A stretch of 64,000 bases of DNA, from contig NZ_CP059563.1 in assembly GCF_014054725.1 (NCBI RefSeq), positions 124,001 to 188,000 of the forward strand, read 5' to 3'. The notes below the pieces were generated by a model. The model saw only the letters and a program-made list of their open reading frames with translations. It made no database searches and was not told the DNA's origin. The stretch is from Conchiformibius steedae. Lineage in GTDB: Bacteria > Pseudomonadota > Gammaproteobacteria > Burkholderiales > Neisseriaceae. Numbering within the stretch: position 1 is the first letter of the stretch; every line of letters begins with the position of its first letter. A program made the position numbers and the translations under genes. Positions 54,401 to 62,229 of the stretch are shown in pieces.

Positions 54401-55127
54401 AGTCGGCGGATTCGGCAACGTCGGTTTGTTCGCCCCAAATCTGCGGGCTAGCAGGCGGCAAATCACAATACCAGTCGTAAAACGACAAACACGCGCCGCC
54501 CAATAATGAAAGGTAACGCGCCCCCGCCGCATAGCTCACCATAGACATGGCGGGAATCGGCGAAAACCCAATCACACGGTCAGGACCGTAATTTTTTACG
54601 GTATAGGCATTGGCAGCCGCCATCACATCATAGGCTTCTTCCCAAGTGGAACGCACAAATCCGCCCAAACCGCGTTGCGATTTATAGGCTTTGGCACGTT
54701 CGGGGTTTTCCACAATAGATGCCCACGCCTCAATCGGCGACAGCGTTTTACGCGCTTCGCGCCACATTTCCGCCAGCACGCCGCGCAACATCGGGTATTT
54801 CACGCGCTGCGCCGAATACACATACCAGCTGTAAGACGCGCCGCGCGGACAGCCGCGCGGTTCGTGGTTGGGCAGGTCGGGGCGGGTACGCGGATAATCG
54901 GTCTGCTGGGTTTCCCAAGTAATCAGTCCGTTTTTCACATACACCTTCCAGCTGCACGAACCGGTACAGTTTACGCCGTGGGTAGAACGCACGATTTTGT
55001 CGTGCTGCCAACGGCTGCGGTAGGCGTTTTCCCATTTGCGGTCTTCAGTTACAGTGATGCCGTGTCCGTCGGCAAAGGTTTCGGGCTGCTGCCTGAAAAA
55101 TTTTAATCGGTCTAAAAAATGGCTCAT
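51450..55127 (-). CDS. narG: Respiratory nitrate reductase alpha subunit NarG
   Basis: Catalytic subunit of 1225 residues that reduces nitrate to nitrite at a bis-MGD molybdenum centre. Close to E. coli NarG from the start (MSHFLDRLKFFRQ, a vestigial twin-arginine-like end). The FS0 iron-sulfur cluster ligands are His50, Cys54 and Cys58 in 'HGVNCTGSCSW', plus a later Cys in 'GCPRGASYSW'. 'YCDLPPASPQIWGEQTDV' and 'NHWYHMDMNYRSIINMLMMC' are catalytic-domain hallmarks. The ATG at 55127 has AAGGAC upstream. First gene of narGHJI; no clear FNR or NarL box was found in the 195 bases before it. Confidence 0.98.
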   Translation of the reverse strand: MSHFLDRLKFFRQQPETFADGHGITVTEDRKWENAYRSRWQHDKIVRSTHGVNCTGSCSWKVYVKNGLITWETQQTDYPRTRPDLPNHEPRGCPRGASYSWYVYSAQRVKYPMLRGVLAEMWREARKTLSPIEAWASIVENPERAKAYKSQRGLGGFVRSTWEEAYDVMAAANAYTVKNYGPDRVIGFSPIPAMSMVSYAAGARYLSLLGGACLSFYDWYCDLPPASPQIWGEQTDVAESADWYNAGYLMVWGSNIPMTRTPDAHFYTEVRYKGTKTVAVSSDFGEMAKFGDIWLAPKQGTDAALAMAMGHVILKEFHVDNPSPYFTDYVRRLTDMPMLVRLQAAEDGKNWLPEYFLRASHLDNQFNEDKNPEWKVLAVDDNTGKLIAPNGSIGFRWDGSRKWNLESRAQDQDVQAALSLKNHADEVVSVGFAYFGGEHGEMAYRKVPVKKIRLADGSETLVATVFDLMLANYGVEHGLNDENCARDYFDDKPYTPAWQEKHTGVKPEMVIRVAREFAQNAHDTEGRSMVIVGAGLNHWYHMDMNYRSIINMLMMCGCIGKSGGGWCHYVGQEKLRPQSGWAPLAFGLDWHRPPRQMNGTSFFYAHTSQWRHEKLGINEILAPSADGKLAQMSMIDYNAKAERMGWLPSAPQLGANPLDIVQQAKTAGRDPVEYTVSKLKDGSLDMACNDPDNPQNFPRNLFVWRSNILGSSGKGHEYFLKYLLGTQNAVMSEENECITPSEITVRPAAEGKLDLLTVLDFRMSTTCLYGDVVLPTATWYEKDDLNTSDMHPFIHPLSEAVNPLWQSKTDWEIYKGLAKRFSELAKDYLGVRQDIVLTPLMHDSPQEMGQPFDPKDWKLGECEPIPGKTMPAMTVVERDYGAIYDKFTSLGPLLEKVNNNGKGLAWQTGHEVEFLRKLNGVRSEGAGKGQPKLDTAIDAAEMILTLAPETNGHVAMKAWQALGKATGRDHTHLVVSSEHTQIRFRDIQAQPRKIVSSPIWSGVESEEVCYNAGYTNVHELIPWRTLTGRQQFYQDHQWMRAFGEGFCVYKPAVDLKTTAKLLGKQPNGNKEITLNFLTPHQKWGIHSTYSDNLRMLTLSRGGPHVWISESDAKKAGIADNDWVEVFNLNGTITARAVVSQRIPETMILMYHAQEKIVNVPGAEMSGKRGGIHNSVTRTVLKPTHMIGGYAQQSYGFNYYGTVGANRDEWVIVRKMNKVDWLDEPA

Positions 55128-55323
55128 GGCGTGTCCTTCACAATGGTTATTGACGGCATTGCACCGTACTTTTGCGATGGTGAAGCATACGTCAGATAAC
55201 CTTGGCAAACCATGCGCCTAAAGCCCGAAATCCCGCAACAAACGGCTGATGGGCAGTAGTTATTTGGTATTAGCCGCAGGCAGAAACGGCAACAGGCTGC
55301 CCGCATACGCAGACAGCCTGATT

Positions 55324-55668
55324 TCAAGATTCCAAGCGTTTGACCAATGTTTCCAGCCACTGAAACAGCCATTCTCGGTCTTGCGGCGGCACACGGCTGA
55401 TTAAGGCATGAATTTTGCGGGCATAAGGGTCGGGCGGCGGCGCGGCTTCGTCCAACAAATCGGCAGCCGAACAGCCCAAAATTTCCGCCAATTCAATCAG
55501 GCGCACCGCAGTAGGCGCGATTAAACCGCGCTCGGTACGCGAAACCGCTTCATTACCGATGTCCAGCATTTCCGCAATCTGTTCTTGGGTATAACCGCTT
55601 TGACGGCGGTATTTGGCAATCGCTTGACCGATACGTTGTTGGATTTGCCGTTGTTTGTCGTTAGGCAT
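55324..55668 (-). CDS. XRE-family transcriptional regulator
   Basis: The 114-residue protein has an N-terminal helix-turn-helix of Cro/C1 type (about 8-62, 'IAKYRRQSGYTQEQIAEMLD' and 'EAVSRTERGLIAPTAVRLIE') and a short C-terminal helical part. The ATG at 55668 is preferred; a TTG 45 bases upstream would extend it. No ligand domain. It lies upstream of narG on the same strand, with 196 bases between; whether it regulates nar is unknown. Confidence 0.82.
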   Translation of the reverse strand: MPNDKQRQIQQRIGQAIAKYRRQSGYTQEQIAEMLDIGNEAVSRTERGLIAPTAVRLIELAEILGCSAADLLDEAAPPPDPYARKIHALISRVPPQDREWLFQWLETLVKRLES

Positions 55669-55809
55669 GGCGCGAACCGTATTCAAATAATCACTTATGG
55701 TCGGGTACGGCAAGGCTTTGCTTAAGGATTTTTCAAGTTGTTTAATTAGGCTTGAAAAGTTGAATTCAAATCTTTAAAATCCCCTTTTTCCCAGTCAGGA
55801 ACACAAAAA

Positions 55810-56088
55810 ATGAACAAATGGTGGTTAATCATGGCATTAGCGGCAGGATTTTTATTTTGGAAACAATCGCACACGCGCCAAACCGTTTCCCCTGCCCCCA
55901 CAGCCACACACAGCAAACCGCTTGCCGCCGCCACCCCGACCCACAACCGTTTCCGCTGCGACGGGCGCACCCATTGTTCACAAATGACCTCGTGCGAAGA
56001 AGCCACCTTTTTTCTGCGCCACTGCCCCAACGTTAAAATGGACGGCAACCGCGACGGCATTCCCTGCGAACGCCAATGGTGCAAATAA
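55810..56088 (+). CDS. Excalibur calcium-binding domain protein
   Basis: The 92-residue protein has an N-terminal membrane anchor or signal helix (MNKWWLIMALAAGFLFW), a Pro/Thr/Ala linker and a C-terminal excalibur domain: 'CDGRTHCSQMTSCEEATFFL' followed by 'DGNRDGIPCE'. The DXDXDGXXCE-type calcium loop reads DGNRDGIPCE. Proteins of this kind are envelope-located; the role is unknown. Followed by a strong terminator. Confidence 0.88.
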   Translation: MNKWWLIMALAAGFLFWKQSHTRQTVSPAPTATHSKPLAAATPTHNRFRCDGRTHCSQMTSCEEATFFLRHCPNVKMDGNRDGIPCERQWCK

Positions 56089-56089
56089 C

Positions 56090-56122
56090 AAAGCAGTCCG
56101 AAACCGTTTCGGACTGCTTTTT
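56090..56122 (+). terminator. Terminator after the excalibur gene
   Basis: Perfect 14-bp stem AAAGCAGTCCGAAA / TTTCGGACTGCTTT with a CCG loop and T-rich tail. It also lies downstream of the minus-strand tRNA genes. Confidence 0.9.
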
Positions 56123-56174
56123 CCCAATTATCAAAAACAAAAAACCACCGGAAAAAACCGATGGTTTGTAAATT

Positions 56175-56250
<76 letters not shown>

Positions 56251-56255
56251 GAATG

Positions 56256-56332
56256 TGGTGGCGAATCAGGGATTCGAACCCCGGACACAAGGATTATGAT
56301 TCCTCTGCTCTAACCGACTGAGCTAATTCGCC
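56256..56332 (-). tRNA. tRNA-Met (CAT)
   Basis: 77 bases with encoded CCA, five bases upstream of tRNA-Ala. Acceptor GGCGAAT / ATTCGCC, D-arm 'GCTCAGTCGGTTAGAGC', anticodon loop ATCATAA giving CAT, T-arm 'CGGGGTTCGAATCCCTG'. It does not look like the initiator (the first acceptor pair is matched G-C). tRNA-Ile2, whose CAT is modified to lysidine, cannot be fully excluded. Confidence 0.9.
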
Positions 56333-56451
56333 AACAGCTTTAAAGCACTATACTTTACCCGATTCGGGTTATCCTGTCAAAACTATTTTGACGATTTTTT
56401 TCATTACACTGTTTTTAATCAGATAATTTTTCAACATCAGATAAAAATACC

Positions 56452-57723
56452 TTATGCACGTTCCCATGTTGTGCCTTGCGGGTGCTGCAAACGGTAAATT
56501 TGCGACACCGCATCTACCAGCATGGGTGCGTCTTCGCTACCCTTGTTCAATACGCGGGTGGGGGCGTGCAGCAGCTTATTGGTTAATTGCACCGACAGGC
56601 GTTCCAACACTTCTTCTGGGCTTGCGCCTTTTGCCAACTGCTTGATAGCATTGTTTAAAACTTGAAGGCGGGCGCGTTCGCCTTCATCACGCAAGGCACA
56701 AATAAGCGGTACGCGCTGACGGCTTTTTTGCCATTCAATAAAATCCGCCACTTTTTCCGCAACCATTTCTTCGGCAGCATCGGCGGCTTCGCGGCGGGCT
56801 TCTTTGCCGTTTTGCACCACTTCCACCATATCATCTACCGTGTAAAGGTGTACGCCGTCAATTTCGGCAACTTGCGCTTCAATATCGCGGGGAACTGCCA
56901 AATCCAGCAGAAACATGGGTTTGCCTTCGCGCAAACGCATGGCGTGTTCCACCATGCCTTTACCGACAATCGGCAGCGGCGCAGCGGTAGACGACACCAC
57001 CACATCATATTGATGCAACAGATGAGGCAAGTCGTTTAACAGACAAGGCGTAGCATTTGCGCCCAAACGTTCGCACAATTCGCTTGCACGCGCCAGTGTG
57101 CGGTTGGCAACGGTAATATTTTGCGGTTGGGCAGCAGCAAAATAAGTCGCCACCAATTCAATCATTTCGCCCGCGCCAATCAGCAAAACATTTAAATTTT
57201 TAATGTCGCCCAACAGCTGCTGTGCCATTTTTAAGCCTGCCGATGCCATAGATACGGTGCTGTCGCCCACGCTGGTACAGGTGCGCACATCTTTGGCAGC
57301 GGAAAAGGTTTTTTGAAATAAGCCGTTTAGCCATGTGCCGATGCTGCCTTCGTGGCGGGCGGTACGCACGGCGTCTTTCATTTGTCCGAGAATTTGCGGC
57401 TCGCCCAACACCATGCTGTCCAATCCACAGGCAACGCGGTAAGCATGACGCACGGTGTCGCTGCAGCCGTGGGTGTATAAATAGGGACGGATTTCGGCTT
57501 CGGGAAGCTGATGATAATCTGCCCACCAGCGCACGATTTGGTCGGCATCGCCCACACAATACAGCTCGGAACGGTTGCAGGTGGATAAAATCACGGCTTC
57601 GGCAGCGGCGCGGGCATTCAGGTCGCGCAGGGCTTCGGGCAGGTTGGCGGCGGTAAACGCCAATTGTTCACGAATGGCAAGGGGTGCGGTTTGGTGGTTC
57701 AGTCCGACAACGGTCAATTTCAT
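56452..57723 (-). CDS. hemA: Glutamyl-tRNA reductase
   Basis: First committed step of tetrapyrrole synthesis by the C5 route: reduces glutamyl-tRNA to glutamate-1-semialdehyde with NADPH. The 423-residue protein starts MKLTVVGLNHQTAPLAIREQ. The catalytic Cys49 is in 'STCNRSELY', 'GLDSMVLGEPQILGQMKDAV' follows, the NADPH-binding domain starts 'NVLLIGAGEMIELVATYF', and a helical dimerisation domain ends the protein. Upstream in-frame codons lack family similarity. Haem demand for NarI, cytochrome c4 and others is met through this pathway. Confidence 0.97.
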   Translation of the reverse strand: MKLTVVGLNHQTAPLAIREQLAFTAANLPEALRDLNARAAAEAVILSTCNRSELYCVGDADQIVRWWADYHQLPEAEIRPYLYTHGCSDTVRHAYRVACGLDSMVLGEPQILGQMKDAVRTARHEGSIGTWLNGLFQKTFSAAKDVRTCTSVGDSTVSMASAGLKMAQQLLGDIKNLNVLLIGAGEMIELVATYFAAAQPQNITVANRTLARASELCERLGANATPCLLNDLPHLLHQYDVVVSSTAAPLPIVGKGMVEHAMRLREGKPMFLLDLAVPRDIEAQVAEIDGVHLYTVDDMVEVVQNGKEARREAADAAEEMVAEKVADFIEWQKSRQRVPLICALRDEGERARLQVLNNAIKQLAKGASPEEVLERLSVQLTNKLLHAPTRVLNKGSEDAPMLVDAVSQIYRLQHPQGTTWERA

Positions 57724-57907
57724 ATCAATCTCATCCTGTCGCGCGAACAAACGCGCAAAATATGATAATGGTTTGTATTTAGAATGATTTTTATTTTTGA
57801 GATTATAACAAAAAAGCAGCGCGTTCAAAAGATGTGTTTGATTTTGGCTATCGGCGCGGCAAAGCATCAGACGAACACATGAAAATATGCCTGTTATAAA
57901 ACGCAAA

Positions 57908-57932
57908 CACGCCCAACAATAAGTTGGGCGTG
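57908..57932 (-). terminator. Terminator after the ACP-like gene
   Basis: Perfect 10-bp stem CACGCCCAAC / GTTGGGCGTG with an AATAA loop, then TTTGCGTTTT on the minus strand. Confidence 0.75.
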
Positions 57933-57958
57933 GCATAATCAATCCAAGCAATTGCTGT

Positions 57959-58327
57959 TTAATCGGCTGTACAACCTTTAAACAAAATGCGGTTGTTCGG
58001 TGCAGTCAGCATGACACCTGATTTTTTGTGGTTACGACCGTTCAAATCGCCCGCACCCAAACGGTAGCCTGCGCGGTCTTTAAAGAACGCCGAAGTACGG
58101 TCGGAAGCAGCGCGGTCGTAACGCAAAGTGCGCCCTTCCACATTGGCGGTAACCGGCACCCACGCGGCATTAAAGCCGTAGTGAATCACCAAATGCTTGT
58201 TGTTTTGGCAAGAGTAGCTAACGCTGGCGCGTTTGGTAACTTTGTTGGCATCAATCGAACCTGCTGAAGCTGCGGAAATCAAACCTGCAGAGAGGGCAAC
58301 GGCAGTTAAAATATTGACAGCTTTCAT
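57959..58327 (-). CDS. Adhesin complex protein (ACP)-like surface lysozyme inhibitor
   Basis: Exported protein of 122 residues. The signal peptide (MKAVNILTAVALSAGLISAASA) precedes a mature domain of about 100 residues with two cysteines ('VSYSCQNNKHLVIHYGFN' and 'RILFKGCTAD') expected to form a disulfide. The sequence follows Neisseria ACP, an adhesin and inhibitor of c-type lysozyme, in 'VSY-C', 'YGFN', 'YRLGAGDLNG', and 'MLTAPNNRILFKGC'. Lysozyme inhibition is inferred from that match. Probably monocistronic. Confidence 0.83.
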   Translation of the reverse strand: MKAVNILTAVALSAGLISAASAGSIDANKVTKRASVSYSCQNNKHLVIHYGFNAAWVPVTANVEGRTLRYDRAASDRTSAFFKDRAGYRLGAGDLNGRNHKKSGVMLTAPNNRILFKGCTAD

Positions 58328-58562
58328 AATCGCTTCCTTACGTTAAGGGTTGGATAAAAATTCAGTTAGCCGTTTGGTTTGGCTGAAATGAATATTACGC
58401 CTTGCTCCAGTGATATGTCCAGCGCACTTGCCTGACTTTGCAAGGCTTCACGAAAATAATGATTTTGTAAGATGGCAGCGATTTGGGTTTAACATGATGC
58501 CAAAAAATGTTGCCTAATCCGTTTAAACCGTAAACCACTTTGTTTCAAAAGAAAGAAAAAAC

Positions 58563-59945
58563 ATGGCAAAAGCCCCCAAAACCGTTTACCAATGCAGCGA
58601 ATGCGGCGGAACTGCACCCAAATGGCAAGGCAAATGCCCACATTGCGGCGAATGGAACACCTTGCAGGAAAGCCTTGCCGCGCCCGAACCGAAAAACCCG
58701 CGTTTTCAATCGTGGGCAGCAGAAACCGCTCAAGTTCAACCTTTAGCACAAGTAAGCGCCGCCGAAATCCCGCGCCAAGCTACTGGTATGGGCGAACTGG
58801 ACCGCGTACTCGGTGGCGGGCTGGTAGATGGCGCTGTGATTTTATTGGGTGGCGACCCTGGCATCGGCAAATCCACCCTACTGCTGCAAACCCTCGCCTT
58901 GGCAGCCGCGCAGCGCAAAGTGCTGTATGTATCGGGCGAGGAATCCGCGCAACAAGTGGCATTGCGGGCGCAGCGTTTGGGCGTACGGGCGCAGGGTGTG
59001 GATTTGCTGGCAGAAATCCGTTTGGAAGCCGTGTTAGCCGCTTTAAAGCAACATCGTCCCGAAATTGTTGTGATTGATTCCATTCAAACCGTGTATTCCG
59101 ATTTGATTACTTCCGCCCCTGGTTCGGTGTCACAAGTACGCGAGTGCGCCGCCCAGCTTACCCGCAGTGCCAAACAAATGGGTATTGCCATCATTTTAGT
59201 TGGACATGTGACCAAAGACGGAGCGATTGCTGGTCCGCGCGTATTGGAACACATGGTGGATACCGTTTTATATTTTGAAGGCGACCCACATTCCAACCAC
59301 CGCATGATACGCGCCATCAAAAACCGTTTCGGTGCAGCCAACGAATTAGGCGTATTTGCCATGACCGAACAAGGCTTAAAAGGCGTATCCAACCCCTCTG
59401 CCATCTTTTTGGCGAGTTACCGCGACGACGTTTCCGGTTCTTGCGTTTTGGTTACCCAAGAAGGCACACGCCCGCTGCTGGTAGAAATTCAAGCTTTGGT
59501 GGACGATGCCCACGGCTTTACCCCCAAACGCCTGACAGTCGGCTTGGAACAAAACCGTTTAGCGATGCTGCTCGCCGTCTTAAACCGCCACGCAGGCATT
59601 GCCTGTTTTGACCGCGATGTCTTTTTAAACGCCGTAGGCGGTGTGAAAATCGGCGAACCTGCTGCCGACTTGGCTGTGATTTTAGCCATGCTGTCCAGCT
59701 ATCGCAACCGCCCACTGCCGCAAAAAATGGTGGCGTTTGGTGAAGTGGGTTTGGGTGGCGAAATCCGTCCCGTCCCACGCGGGCAGGAACGCCTGAAAGA
59801 AGCCGAAAAACTCGGATTCCGCCGCGCCATCGTCCCCAAAGCCAACCTACCCCGCCAAACCAACGAATTTCCCAACTTAAAAATTCACGGTGTAGAAAGC
59901 TTGGCAGAAGCCGTAGCATTGTGCCGCGATGGAGATAATGAATAA
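58563..59945 (+). CDS. radA: DNA repair protein RadA
   Basis: RecA-related branch-migration helicase of 460 residues. An N-terminal C4 zinc finger ('CSECGG...CPHCGEWNT') is followed by the ATPase core with Walker A 'GGDPGIGKSTLLLQTLA', the RadA-specific 'KNRFGAANELGVFAM', and a C-terminal Lon-protease-like domain ('VFLNAVGGVKIGEPAADLAV' and 'GLGGEIRPVPRGQERL'). It is followed immediately by the first of three GTAGGTTGGGTT repeats. Confidence 0.97.
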   Translation: MAKAPKTVYQCSECGGTAPKWQGKCPHCGEWNTLQESLAAPEPKNPRFQSWAAETAQVQPLAQVSAAEIPRQATGMGELDRVLGGGLVDGAVILLGGDPGIGKSTLLLQTLALAAAQRKVLYVSGEESAQQVALRAQRLGVRAQGVDLLAEIRLEAVLAALKQHRPEIVVIDSIQTVYSDLITSAPGSVSQVRECAAQLTRSAKQMGIAIILVGHVTKDGAIAGPRVLEHMVDTVLYFEGDPHSNHRMIRAIKNRFGAANELGVFAMTEQGLKGVSNPSAIFLASYRDDVSGSCVLVTQEGTRPLLVEIQALVDDAHGFTPKRLTVGLEQNRLAMLLAVLNRHAGIACFDRDVFLNAVGGVKIGEPAADLAVILAMLSSYRNRPLPQKMVAFGEVGLGGEIRPVPRGQERLKEAEKLGFRRAIVPKANLPRQTNEFPNLKIHGVESLAEAVALCRDGDNE

Positions 59946-59971
59946 CATCTACAGCAGTCACCAACAAACAC

Positions 59972-60075
59972 AGCAAGTGTAGGTTGGGTTGAAGCGCAGC
60001 GCAAACCCAACATAAAAAAACCTAATATATTGAAAATAAAATCATGTTTGGTTTCCAACCCAACCTACGCTTGCT
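59972..60075. repeat. GTAGGTTGGGTT inverted-repeat element, copy A
   Basis: Ends AGCAAGTGTAGGTTGGGTT and AACCCAACCTACGCTTGCT are near-perfect inverted repeats of 19 bases. The interior carries a second arm (GCGCAAACCCAACAT) and AATATATTGAAA. 104 bp. Confidence 0.8.
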
Positions 60076-60115
60076 AATGGTAGAATGAATTTTAATTTAA
60101 AAAACGGTCAGTTAA

Positions 60116-60646
60116 TTGATTGATTTTTGGCAAGAGATTAATAAATTGGATTTTCAAAATCAAAACAAACAAGCGATTTTAATGCTGGTTTATAGTGAAC
60201 TAATTTTTAATCAATTAGATTCTGATTACACAGAAATTATCAGAAATTCTTTAAATCTTTGCTGGAAATGGATTGAGCACCAAAATATTTCAGCAGATAC
60301 AATCTATTCAACTTTAGATGATGGAACTGATTTTGGTGGCATTTATATATTAATGCAACTAGATGGAAATGATAATAATATTTTAAAACTAGATAATATT
60401 GTTTATGCAATTTCCTATATTTCATTATTAGCATATCAAAAAGAAAATAGTAAATGTTATTTACCATCTATTTTAGAGAATATAGATGAAGATACAATAA
60501 AGTCTTTTATGGAAAATCTATCTAAAATGAATTTACTACACATAGATTCCTATCAAGAGATAGTATTTTGCATTAAAAACAATTTACTAACAAATTACAA
60601 GCAAACTGTTTTTTATATTGAAAAAATTTTCTTGAGTAAGAGTTAA
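60116..60646 (+). CDS. Imm6-like immunity protein
   Basis: The 176-residue, helix-rich, acidic and AT-rich-encoded protein shows a pattern I associate with the Imm6 family of polymorphic-toxin immunity proteins: 'AILMLVYSELIF', 'LNLCWKWIEHQNISADTIYS', 'GIYILMQLDGNDNNIL' and 'ENSKCYLPSILENIDED'. The start is a TTG at 60116, since TAA precedes it in frame. No toxin gene lies next to it, so it is an orphan. The stop TAA reaches into the terminal repeat of copy B. The family call is from memory and needs a profile search. Confidence 0.55.
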   Translation: MIDFWQEINKLDFQNQNKQAILMLVYSELIFNQLDSDYTEIIRNSLNLCWKWIEHQNISADTIYSTLDDGTDFGGIYILMQLDGNDNNILKLDNIVYAISYISLLAYQKENSKCYLPSILENIDEDTIKSFMENLSKMNLLHIDSYQEIVFCIKNNLLTNYKQTVFYIEKIFLSKS

Positions 60647-60739
60647 GCAAGTGTAGGTTGGGTTGGAGCGCAGCGCAAACCCAACATAAAAAAACTAATA
60701 TATTGAAATGTTGGGTTTTCAACCCAACCTATGCTTACT
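60646..60739. repeat. GTAGGTTGGGTT inverted-repeat element, copy B
   Basis: About 94 bp, from AGCAAGTGTAGGTTGGGTT to AACCCAACCTATGCTTACT. Interior almost identical to copy C (AATATATTGAAATGTTGGGT). Confidence 0.8.
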
Positions 60740-60850
60740 TTTGATGTTATTAAGCAATATAAAATAAAATATCCAAAGAAATACAAATTATTTACAAAAA
60801 TAATGTTGTTCAAAATGTCAAATGAGATTTCAATATAAAAGGATTGTAAA

Positions 60851-61594
60851 ATGATACAAACTGTAAGATTTGATGAGTGGGAAGGCATATGTTATTGGGA
60901 ATTCTCTGTGAATGGGGCAAGAAATAAAACCTTTGGGGAAGCCTACTTAACCACTTTGGAAATTGTAAATGTATTTCTACATATTTTAAATAAATATCAA
61001 ATATTTTCATTAACAGAAATTTATTTTGACCCCATATGGGATAAAAATTTTGTTAATTTATCTCCTGTATGGGATAAAATATACAATCACCTATCCTCCC
61101 AAGACTATGATTCAATTAGACCAGAAGAGGGAGAAGCACTAAATATACCAATAGAAATGCCAAGTGATTTTTATCCTAATTTCTTATTGGATAAGTTGAT
61201 TCAAATATCAGGTAATAAAAAGGTTCTACCTAGATTTATTGAGTTTCGTGGTAAAACAAAGATTTTTTTTAAAAATGAAGCTTTTGTAAGCGATAAGGTA
61301 TTTAATTTCAGCTTTGCTCCAATCTATTTTAATCTAGTTAATTTTTCTACAAACTGGCTTGAATATTTTTTAGATGGTAAAAAGAATAGCAGCTTTCCCA
61401 TGAATGCAGATAGGATAAATCAAGCAATATCTGAATTTATGAAAAGCAAGGTGTACTTAAATAGCAATGTCAAATGTTCCGCCAAGGGAAGTTCTTTTGT
61501 AGAAATGAGAGATTATCAAATGTTTAACTGGTTTGAACCTAGTGGACAACCGATAATTTTTAGCTCAAAAGAAATTGATTTGTTTACTACATAA
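60851..61594 (+). CDS. Unknown protein in AT-rich cassette
   Basis: The 247-residue soluble protein is rich in aromatic residues, Asn and Lys. AAAGGA lies eight bases before the ATG, supporting real translation. No motif is recognised; 'RFDEWEGICYWEFSVNGARN' near the start and 'MFNWFEPSGQPIIFSSKEID' near the end may help a search. It lies between repeat copies B and C and next to an Imm6-like gene, so an immunity or toxin-related function is plausible but unproven. Confidence 0.6.
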   Translation: MIQTVRFDEWEGICYWEFSVNGARNKTFGEAYLTTLEIVNVFLHILNKYQIFSLTEIYFDPIWDKNFVNLSPVWDKIYNHLSSQDYDSIRPEEGEALNIPIEMPSDFYPNFLLDKLIQISGNKKVLPRFIEFRGKTKIFFKNEAFVSDKVFNFSFAPIYFNLVNFSTNWLEYFLDGKKNSSFPMNADRINQAISEFMKSKVYLNSNVKCSAKGSSFVEMRDYQMFNWFEPSGQPIIFSSKEIDLFTT

Positions 61595-61600
61595 GATTTG

Positions 61601-61694
61601 AGCAAGCGTAGGTTGGGTTGAAGCTCAACACAAACCCAACATAAAAAACCTAATATATTGAAATGTTGGGTTTTCAACCCAACCTACGCCTGCT
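61601..61694. repeat. GTAGGTTGGGTT inverted-repeat element, copy C
   Basis: About 94 bp, from AGCAAGCGTAGGTTGGGTT to AACCCAACCTACGCCTGCT. It closes the cassette-like array repeat-gene-repeat-gene-repeat. Confidence 0.8.
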
Positions 61695-61703
61695 GCTTTT
61701 ATC

Positions 61704-61739
61704 AAAAAAAACCGAGCTGAAACAAACAACTCGGTTTTG
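61704..61739 (-). terminator. rsfS terminator
   Basis: Stem AAAACCGAG / CTCGGTTTT with a 13-base loop, followed on the minus strand by T-rich sequence (TTTTTTTGAT). Confidence 0.75.
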
Positions 61740-61752
61740 ATTGAATGGGGTG

Positions 61753-62145
61753 TCAATTATCGGCAGCGTGCCAAGGTTTTTGTTCGCCTGCGTGAAAAGA
61801 CGGTTTTTCGCCGCCCCACAGTGCTTCAATATTGTAAAAATCGCGCACGGCGGGCAACATCACATGCACCACCAAATCGCCTGCATCTACCAATGCCCAT
61901 TCGCCGCTGTCCTGCCCTTCGCTGCCTTGTACGGCAAAGCCTGCTTCTTTCAAATCCACCGCCACATTGTTTGCCAAGGCTTTAACTTGGCGGGTGCTGT
62001 CGCCGCTTGCCACAATCATGCGGGCAAACAGCGGCGTTTTATCGGAAGTGTCTAATACGGTAATGTCTTTGGCTTTCACGTCTTCCAATGCGTTTACGGC
62101 GGTATCCACCATTTTTTGCAAAGCCTGCAATTCCTGTTCGGTCAT
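61753..62145 (-). CDS. rsfS: Ribosome silencing factor RsfS
   Basis: Binds ribosomal protein L14 and blocks subunit joining when nutrients fall. The 130-residue protein carries the family segments 'VASGDSTRQVKALANNVAVD', 'GEWALVDAGDLVVHVMLPAV' and 'RDFYNIEALWG'. It is often next to nadD, which is not seen here; upstream on the same strand is fmt's 3' end, 84 bases away. Confidence 0.95.
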   Translation of the reverse strand: MTEQELQALQKMVDTAVNALEDVKAKDITVLDTSDKTPLFARMIVASGDSTRQVKALANNVAVDLKEAGFAVQGSEGQDSGEWALVDAGDLVVHVMLPAVRDFYNIEALWGGEKPSFHAGEQKPWHAADN

Positions 62146-62229
62146 GCCTGATATCCTGAATATGCTGTAAAACGGCGGATTATAGCCAATATGTTTTTAT
62201 TTTGATAGTAAAAACACGCAAGACCAAGT

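Noticed and set aside
51450..55127. Several long plus-strand frames opposite narG and narH
   Set aside because: They mirror the codon structure of strongly conserved genes and have no ribosome-binding sites or family motifs.
55128..55323. FNR or NarL sites before narG
   Set aside because: No TTGAT-N4-ATCAA and no clear paired NarL heptamers are visible. Regulation by FNR/NarL remains likely from family knowledge but cannot be shown here.
60085..60122. A 12-codon frame (ATG at 60085) just before the Imm6-like gene as a toxin remnant or leader peptide
   Set aside because: Too short to assign; it may simply reflect AT-rich sequence. It could couple translation to the TTG start, but nothing else supports it.
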